From Phallusia mammillata (taxonomy: Eukaryota > Chordata > Ascidiacea > Phlebobranchia > Ascidiidae), in assembly GCA_003260075.1 (NCBI GenBank), contig QLIY01000189.1, positions 141,435-205,434 of the forward strand: 64,000 nt of DNA, given 5' to 3'. A model generated the notes under the pieces. It worked only from the letters and a program-made list of their open reading frames with translations. It did no database searches and was not told the DNA's origin. Position numbers and translations under genes: made by a program. Positions 41,401-50,400 of the stretch are shown piece after piece. Every line of letters begins with the position of its first letter. Position 1 is the first letter of the stretch.

Positions 41401-44400
41401 AAACCAATTGTGGCCTTTAAACCAGATTCAGCTTCGAATTTCGCTTCCACTTCTTGCAGCCATTCAGTAATCTCATTCACGTTTGAATCGAATTCCTTCA
41501 GTTGTTCCACGTGATTACGTACACCTTGCTCCCGATCCTTGTGGGCAAAAAAACACAGTTTGCTTGAAATGCAATGCTTTAAGTTAGGATACAATTTTTA
41601 CAATATATTGCAGACTTAAGCGGCCTATGTGTTATGTTTCCATTTCCAAACAGTAGTTTTGAACATCAACATCATTGTAGTTATTCTCAATTGGCCGAAA
41701 CATTCTAGTTTGGAATTTCTCGGAAAAGAATTAGAAATTGTTTTTTTACCTGTAGCGCGTTTAAAAAATTGCGCCAGTTGTCTCTGCATAGTTTGCTTTG
41801 TTGTCGAACGGTGACCGATATTTCTGTCCCCACAACTGCAAGAAGGCATTCGCTGGTGTTGATGACTGCATTAAGTTTTGTTTGGCCAGGCTCAATGCCA
41901 CTGAGAAGAGCCTACAAAGAAAAGGAAGATTACATACGCCCACATACTGGAGTGTTTTGATTACTTATCTTAAACACAACTCAAAAATTTGCTAAAACAT
42001 GAGAGTGGGCAGTTACATAAAGACGAGGGCGTTCATTTGACAAACAAGCTTGTAATAGCTACTTCCTCCGAAACAAAAATTAAATTGGTGTGTCTTTTAA
42101 ACCAGAGTAAGTAACTTTTCGATAAGTTTGCTCGCCATTAGCCTACTGAAAAAGGTGTTGCTTTGTTTGATAACGTCTATGCTGTGTTACCAAATGTTTA
42201 GAAATAAAACCACTGAGTAAACCATTTTTTGAACTCACCTGCAAGTGTTCAAGTCTCTCTTGCGCCACCTCCCGGTCGCCTGAAATCTCTCCGTATTTGT
42301 GCACAGCGTCTTTTTTCGACTTAAGCCAAATGTCAAACTTCCGGACCGAGCTTTGGAACGTCTCGTTCAACGCACGTTCACAATTAACGCGACATTTGTC
42401 GCACTTTAAGCGATAACCGTCGTATCTAATGACAGTTTGGTTAATTTTTAGTACCCTGAAAGGTTGAGATCTAAATTTATTCACTGGTTTCTAAATACGT
42501 AAAACAAACTGGGCATATTACAGTAATTCTGTGATAAATATAAAAATCTGTAGCAAACCTCTGAAGGGCGGAAGTGACGTTTTTCGACAATTGGTCGATT
42601 TCCGGTCCCTGATAGGTGCGGCACATAGTATTTAGTCGCGCCTTGAGAGTATCTACCGACTCCTGGAGCTCGTTCAGTGATTGGCTGATCACCTGCACGT
42701 AATTAGTGTGTAAATCCATGTGTAAATACCGATTGTAAAACCCTGAGCACAAACGCAAGGCAAAGCTGATGAAAACTTACATAAGGTAATAGAGTCGTAT
42801 AATCAGTTCCTTCTGATTTTACTTGTGTTTTTTTGTGGGTAATGTATCAAATAAACCCATAAGTTAGATTTTAGCAGTATTCGTAACAAACCAACAAATT
42901 TTATACTGTATCACTGAATTTAATTTTCTATTGTACTAAGCTTTTCAGGGACATTGATGTTTCAAACACAAAACCCTACTATTGTGGCAGTTTATCACTA
43001 AAACAAACATGGTTGTCTAAAAGCCATCGAAATGTACCTTGCACTGTTTAAGGGTTGCAGTAGTGTTTTGTGGCTGTTGCTGTCCATCCACTTCATCAAC
43101 AGAGGCACCAGCGTCAACCAGTTGATCTACATCAAGGTCATCTAAGCGTATCCGAAACCGTTCAAGCGCATCGGCGAGGGCAGCTCTTTCGATTTCAAAA
43201 CTCTCTTCATATTTTGTGACTTGTGAAAGACGAGATTCGAGAGATATTTCTGTCTCAATTAGGGTTCGATCCCACGACCTCCATTCTTCTTTCAAACTGA
43301 AAAAACAAACATTGTCAAATAGTAACACTATCATTCAAAGCTTTTACACGAGTATGTTTTTTAAATGTAGTGCTTTTATTCATTAATTTTGTGCACGAAA
43401 ATGAGCTACAGTAACGCTATCAAATGCTATTTTTTGAAAGATTGCATTAAAAAACGTATTTTTTTGACTTGCCTTTCCATTTCAGTCCTTATAACGTCAC
43501 GTCCGGTTTCGGCAGTCTCGGCGATCACGTGATTTCCAATTTCGATGGCAATGTCGAGCTTCTGACGACCATAGGTCCGCGTTGCCTTTAAACTCTGCAG
43601 CACGAAATATACAAGTTTACCAATACCATCTTACCAGTGGTTCTCAACCTGTGGTAAGGAAGCTTTCCAAGTGGTAATTTATTGACAGATCACGAATATC
43701 AACAAATCACTATTGAGTCGGCTTTCAATCCCTATCCATCAAGGTTTCCAAGTGGTATCTAGTCTGAACTACATTGGTATTGGGCAGGTCAGGTAATTAA
43801 TTTATTTTCTATTGATTCTTTTTGGTCTTTATTTAAATTTAGTAAAGATATCAGTCAAGGTTACACAAACCCACTAATTAAATTGGTCGTTTTATTGAGC
43901 CCCGTTGCAAACTATTTGTATCTTGTGTCGCATATTTGGAATGAAAGGGTTCTGGAGTATCATACACAAGTTTTCTCGCATTGGACGACATATTTTTTTC
44001 TTAATAATTAAAAGGGTTTTACATATTGACAAAATTTTCGGATTGAGCCCATACCGTAAAGACGTTTAAAATTGGCACGGCGGTGTTTTCGAGTTGGACA
44101 CCCCTGGTATTGGGTAAAACGTGTGTCATGCACATTCTGTTGAAATTACTTCCTCGATGGTTTCGACAATTTGCCAACTGAGTCCGGAAAAATAGGCCTA
44201 TTTTTCGGTCGAACCATGTGGTGGTACGTAACAATAGAAAAAAGTCACCAAGTGGTACGCGATAACTAAAAGGTTGAGAAACACTGCTCTAAAGGCTCAT
44301 GTTGGAAAATATCGTAAACCTCCAATAGTTTTCAATTAAATAGCAGGAGGAGACTTAAAAATGTTAGCGTTAAGTTTAGCTTACTGCATGTTGTACATAC

Positions 44401-47400
44401 CTGAACTTTTTGCAGTTTCTTTTGAATAGCATCCTTGTCCGTACCAGTGACGTCAGACCAACGGTCGAGCTCCTCCTTGGCCGAGTTTGACCAGTCCATG
44501 AAATCACGTGACGCATCGTAGTAACTTGCGTGCTCTTCGACACATTGGGTCAGCTGACCGACACGCTCCGCTGCGTTATCTCGTACTTGTCTGTAACGCT
44601 CCTCTATCATCTGGAACCAAGTTGGGAAAATATGAAAAAATATTTTTATTTCCAATGGTCACGTCGTTACCCGAAAATCTTCGTTTTGATTAAGTCGCGT
44701 TGCTTTACTGCGTAACGACTCTATCATCTCCTCATTGGACGTAACATCGACCTCAATCAGTCTGAAAACAAGTACAAAATATCGATGTAGCCTACATACT
44801 TGATCAAATTGGTAACTTAAAGTTTTAAATTCAAGCTTCCAGGTTCAAATCTATTATCTTTCTTTGTAACGACATACTGAATTCGCTACAAAAGCTATGG
44901 TCAGTGTCATATTCAAATGTCTTATTTTAATAGATAAAATATTTTAAGCTGAAAATAAAGACTTTACTTTTATTACAATAGAAAAGGAGAGTGATTACCA
45001 CAAGCAATTGACATCAATTGAAACCCATACTTATATTTTTCCAATTGGGCTTCCTTGTCTTTGAGGTCAGCAGCTAAAGCAGGTCGTCCGGCATATACAG
45101 CGTCGTTCTCGTCCAACCAGGATACAAGGTCGTCACGTGATTGCGTGTATTGCAACCAGTCGTTAAGCTGCTGGGTAAGCTTAGTTTTGCTCTCAACTAG
45201 CTTGTCGCTATGGTTGTCGTATTTTTCTTTCAGCTCCGTGAGGTCACTGTATAATGCAAGAGTTGATATTCTACAGTGCAAATAACCTGTCTAAACTTGC
45301 ATTCTTTGCACTCGAGTGTTACACCAATAAAGCTCCGAATCCGTTGCGACATATAAGGAAATCATTTTACGTTTGTGGTTCCAATTATGCATGTATATAA
45401 GTGTAACATTTTCGAAACTCGAGACTATACAAGCAAAAAATGACATCTTACTCGTGGATTTTGTGTTTTCCGTCAATGGTTGACGTTTGTGAGGCGCGTT
45501 CTCCCTTGCCGAGTGCTACATTCAACCTCACTTCACCTTCTTGTTGAGACGACATCAAAGTTTGGACGTTTAGAATTCTGCATTACAAATATGATTATGT
45601 AATAAATTTATTTGACAGAAAATTACTACTGGGTAGATATGTACGATAAACACCCTTGGCATGGTACTTGGTGCAGTGTTTTTTTATAGCACAAAGTACA
45701 TACCTCGCTTCGAGTTCGTTTTTATCCACTGCCTGTTGTGTAGCCTCAATACAGCCTTCTAATTTGGACACTGCTGATTGAATCCAATTTTTGCTGGCTG
45801 CCAAGGCTTCATCATACTGACGCTGATCGGAAACACTTTGGTCGCAAAGCCGTAGTCGCTCCTAAAATAGAAATAATTGCAAAATGAACACTCGTTTGTG
45901 GAATAACAAACCGGGGACGTTTACAGCCTTAAAGTCAACACCTTTTTATACAGCGTCACTTACTTTAACTTTTCGGCATAGACCATGATACATTGTAATA
46001 AGTTGTTGGGCCTTGCGAGCACTGCCAGCTTGTGAGGAATCTCCTTCGACCAAATCATGAGCTTGTTGCATTAGATTTTCCACTTGCTTGCTCTTTCCGT
46101 TCAGCTCCTTATTTAAAGCCTGGGGAAGTATAAATATGTATAGGAACTTAGATTGTTTTGTTAACCTTGTCAAAACAATGGATTCCTAAATTTTATTGAT
46201 TAATTGTTAAGATGAACATAAATTTTTTATTGATCTGAGTGTGATAATTTCTCTGAATAATAATGACCGACCTGAGCACAAGAAAATCAAGATTGAAGCA
46301 ACCCATCTTAAAAGATAAATTCTGCATTAGTTCTGAATGTTGCAACTGAATTTGTCTTGCATTAATTTTGCGTCCAAGCACAAGCAGCAACTGTAGCATT
46401 TTTTACCTGTATAGTTTCAAGCTGTTCAGTCTTTTCATCCAAGTTATCTTTCGGTTCTTCCTCTTCTCGAAGCGATCTTTCGATGACCTTGAGGGACTTC
46501 GCAAGTTCCTTACGATTGTCTTCCAGTGACCTTAGCACAGCGAGGGACGACTCCAGGCTCGATCGTTGCTCCTGTGAATCAGATACACATTTACAAACAA
46601 TTATGTATTTTTCTTCTTAAATGACCATCGATACACTGTAGTGATGGGACGAGTACCCGGTACTCGGTACTCGGTATCGAACGATTTCAGTGGTATCGAT
46701 ACTCGTACTCGGCATCGAAATATTTTGTCTCAGTTTTCGATAACAACGTGCGAGTACCGAAGGCCGATTTACACCATAAGAATACGGGCAACGTTATGCC
46801 AATATTTGCTTTCGACAGCACGAAATTGGAAAAAAAGTTCCGCCGGTTTACGTATATCTTTTTCGCTACCACGTGGAGATTACATTTTTCGGCATGTGTG
46901 TGTGCATGCCTGTACCCCGACCATGGCAGATAAATTAGCCAGTGATATACAACTAAGTATAACACTACACCTAAGTGCTCGGTAATCGTACTCGGTACTC
47001 GGTATCGAAGGTATATACACGTGGTACTCGTACTCGGTATCGATACTCGCTTCAAAACCTGGTATCGTCTCATCAACAAGGCCCAATTTTTTAGAACAGA
47101 AATGAAACGTTTGTAAGCAAAGACACAAGTGCTGCAAGTTAATACCTGTACTTGGGCAAGAAAGTCGTGCCATTCGTCTTTTACGTTCTGCATTTGCTGT
47201 TGAATCGAGTCAGAACTGGCTCTGGAAAGCTGAGCATCGCAACACGTTTCACCGCTGGTTTGCACCTTATTTACACGGTTTTCGCCATCCTCGATTTTGG
47301 CAACGAAGTTTTGAAGTTTCTGTACACAAACGTTTGATTAATTGTTTGTGCAGCTAAAAAACGAACATACCCTTTATATCAAGTTTAAAGAGCTCTTCTG

Positions 47401-50400
47401 GCCACCTTTATATATTTATGCTCTTCACACGGCATTGACGAATAAAAAGCATGAAAAGTATTTCAAACTCCTATGCCTATTTACCCACCACTGCACATCA
47501 GAAGTAATGTTTAAAGTAAAAATGCTTCTCAACTTTACCTCCAGTTTTTCTTCCAAGGCCGGAACGTCACCAGATGTGTCTGCGCATGCGCCAACCGCCT
47601 CCTTTGCCGAGCGAAACCAAGCATAGAAATCTTTTACAGCATTATTAAAGTCATCATCCAAACTTCCTTCAAGGTTGTCCATTACTAAAAATAAACGTAC
47701 AAATTATTGCCAGTTGTATAGCTTAGTTTGCAAGTTAAGAATCAAGTTGATAAATTGCTCATTACAGTTGCACTGGTTGCAAAAAAAGTTTGAGAATAAA
47801 AAGTTCGTATACCTTTTGTCAACAGCTTGCTAATCTCGTCGTATTTAGTGGTCAATCCAGAAACCTTCTCTTGTACCGATACTAGCTCTGGTGTCTGAAA
47901 CTTTCTGCATAGGCTGTTGAAATGCTCCTTCGTCGATTCTATGTTGTCGCGTTGTCCAAGAACCTCTGAATTTATTTCCTATCAAAACGGAAACAAAAAG
48001 ATCGGTATTTTTCTTAATACGGAAGTTTTGTACTTTTTTTTCTGAAAACAAAAATTGGCGCATTGTTATGATAAATGGAAGTATTAAAAGATTTCTGAAT
48101 AGTACAACTACAGACCTACTAACATGTAACATAACCTACCCTGCACTTTGTGAGGTGTTCTGGTCTTGGATTACGAATCATGATGTTTAGTGATTGTTCC
48201 TTGTGATCCAACCATTCGCACAATTCCTCCACATAATCCACGAGCATTTTCTTTTGTGTTGTAAAGTCTTCAAGACGGGTTTGCGCCTGTAAAAGCAAGT
48301 TAAAATAAATGAACTACTCAGGGAGCCAAATGTGGAGATTGAGAAATTTCCAGATTTACTGGGACCTACAATTTTTGCGATAATTTTGTACCTGTTGATA
48401 GACGCTGGTAGCCCGTTCCAATTTCGCTTTCATGCTTTCGTTTACTTGAGCGAGTTCGTCCATTTCACCAACAGAGCTGCGTCTCCTGGTCACGTGCACC
48501 TCGTTCATCTTTCGCTGCAGTTCTTCGAACATGGACTTGTTTCTGTAAATAAAATACGGTTCGATTTTATACTTGGATTTGACGAGCACGTATTGGTAAG
48601 GTATGACGAAATAATGGAGGCTTAAAAGAGAAGCGGACTTTTAAATTTCCATCCTCTTCCGGGATGTATTAACTTGCGTGAAAAAAGTCTTTTAATTCGA
48701 ATATACACAACGAATTTTTGAAACGGTTTATAATAATTGCATTTTGAGCGTCTGATAATATCCCTGAATATGATTAAACATTAGGCAAAATTAGGGGAGT
48801 ACGGAAACGCCTAACTTGGCCCAGTCAATTTATAACGTAAAGCGCTTCTTTTATTGCTTCTTTACTTTTCCGGTCTTAAAAAGATTTTCTTACTTCTCAA
48901 TTTCGTCATGGACTTCCTGTATCCTTCCCTTCAATCCGACACTGTCTTCCAGACTCGAAACTGATGCGTTAAGGTCATTGATTGACGTGTTTACCCAGTC
49001 ATCCAAGTCTTCCTCTGCTGACAACAGTTCCTTCCAAAGAGCAAGCTGTCCTTTTAAACTCTCAACACTCTCCTCAACTTTGTCACCCACGTCGAGATAT
49101 CTGCCATTAAAACAAGGTTTATGGTCAATTATAGTTGCAAGTATATGTGGAGATAATAAGGCAAAAAATGTTTTGCTTGAGAGTTTGCCAGGTTTTAAAT
49201 TTCAAATATAGGTGACACGCTTTTATGGTGCAACTAACTTTACACTCGCTTATACCATTGCCAGTTGGGTCTATGACACTTGTCGTGCACACCACATGCC
49301 ACAAATCTCAAATGGCTGGCCTGAAAATGTTTTCTAAAACACTGCAAAATTGTCACCTGTCAACAAGTTCTTCTAACTGGGTATGAATTGTTGTTGCTTC
49401 AGATACAAGTTGCTTCTTAGCTTCAGCCGCCGCCAGTTTGCCCTTTTTAGTCAAATCATCCATCGCTGGTTGCTTTTCATCGAGCTCTTTTTTCAGACTC
49501 TGTAACAAGCACATACATTTCATGACACATTGAGGCTATGCTACTTACTCGACTGGAAAATTATTCTGAATGGGAATAAAAACTAATAAATTATGCATCA
49601 GAATCTAACGGTTTTTTGGATCATAGTATTCCAAGTCAAAATCGATGTGTAAAGATTTGCAAACAAACTATAGTCGGTCAAAAAATAGACATACGATATA
49701 GGCCTACTTTACTCACCTCAAGTTTATTTACGTGTCTTTTTACTTCCTCGGCGTTGAAATGCCTTGGAGCTTCGGCAGCTGACGACAAAATCTCAGCATT
49801 GCTAAGTGTGCGCTCAACCGCAACGCGCACGTGATCGTAGTCTCGAAGCAGACTGGCAAGTTTTTTCAGTTGCTCGCCACGATCCACAATTAGACCTTTC
49901 GTGTCCTCCCAAGTCATCTCTACTAACTTTAAGTGTTCTGTAAAGCAAACAAAGTTTAAACAATGTTGAGAGAAAAGAGTAATGTCAAAACAATGGTTTA
50001 ATACCTTGAACGACATGGTCTTGACTTGGGTCGGTTTCGCCCAATTGCTTCCCTTTCCCTTGTAATCCATTCAGCTCGTATTTCTTCAGGTCGAGTTCCT
50101 CCTGCAAAATACACAACATGCGGGGTAAAGTTTGTGTTTGGACCTTTTCTAAATGTATACATTTGCCAAATTTTAAAAACCGACACAAAGAGTGTCAAAA
50201 CGTCCTATTTATTTCCATATGCTATTTTTTCCCCTAATTTTCTATGAACAGTTAAGTTTTACCATTTTAAATAAGGTTTAAACAGGGTAAAGCCTGTTTA
50301 CAATGTAAACTTGCCTCAAGTTTTTCGTACAGTTTTACGTATTCTTGAATGCTATCATTGGTAAGAGAATCAATTCGAATATCAATTTCCGCTCTTTCTT

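Noticed and set aside
46687-47265. 192-codon minus-strand frame
   Set aside because: It spans a repeat element and only its first part overlaps the spectrin exon 47146-47319; the rest is repeat-driven.
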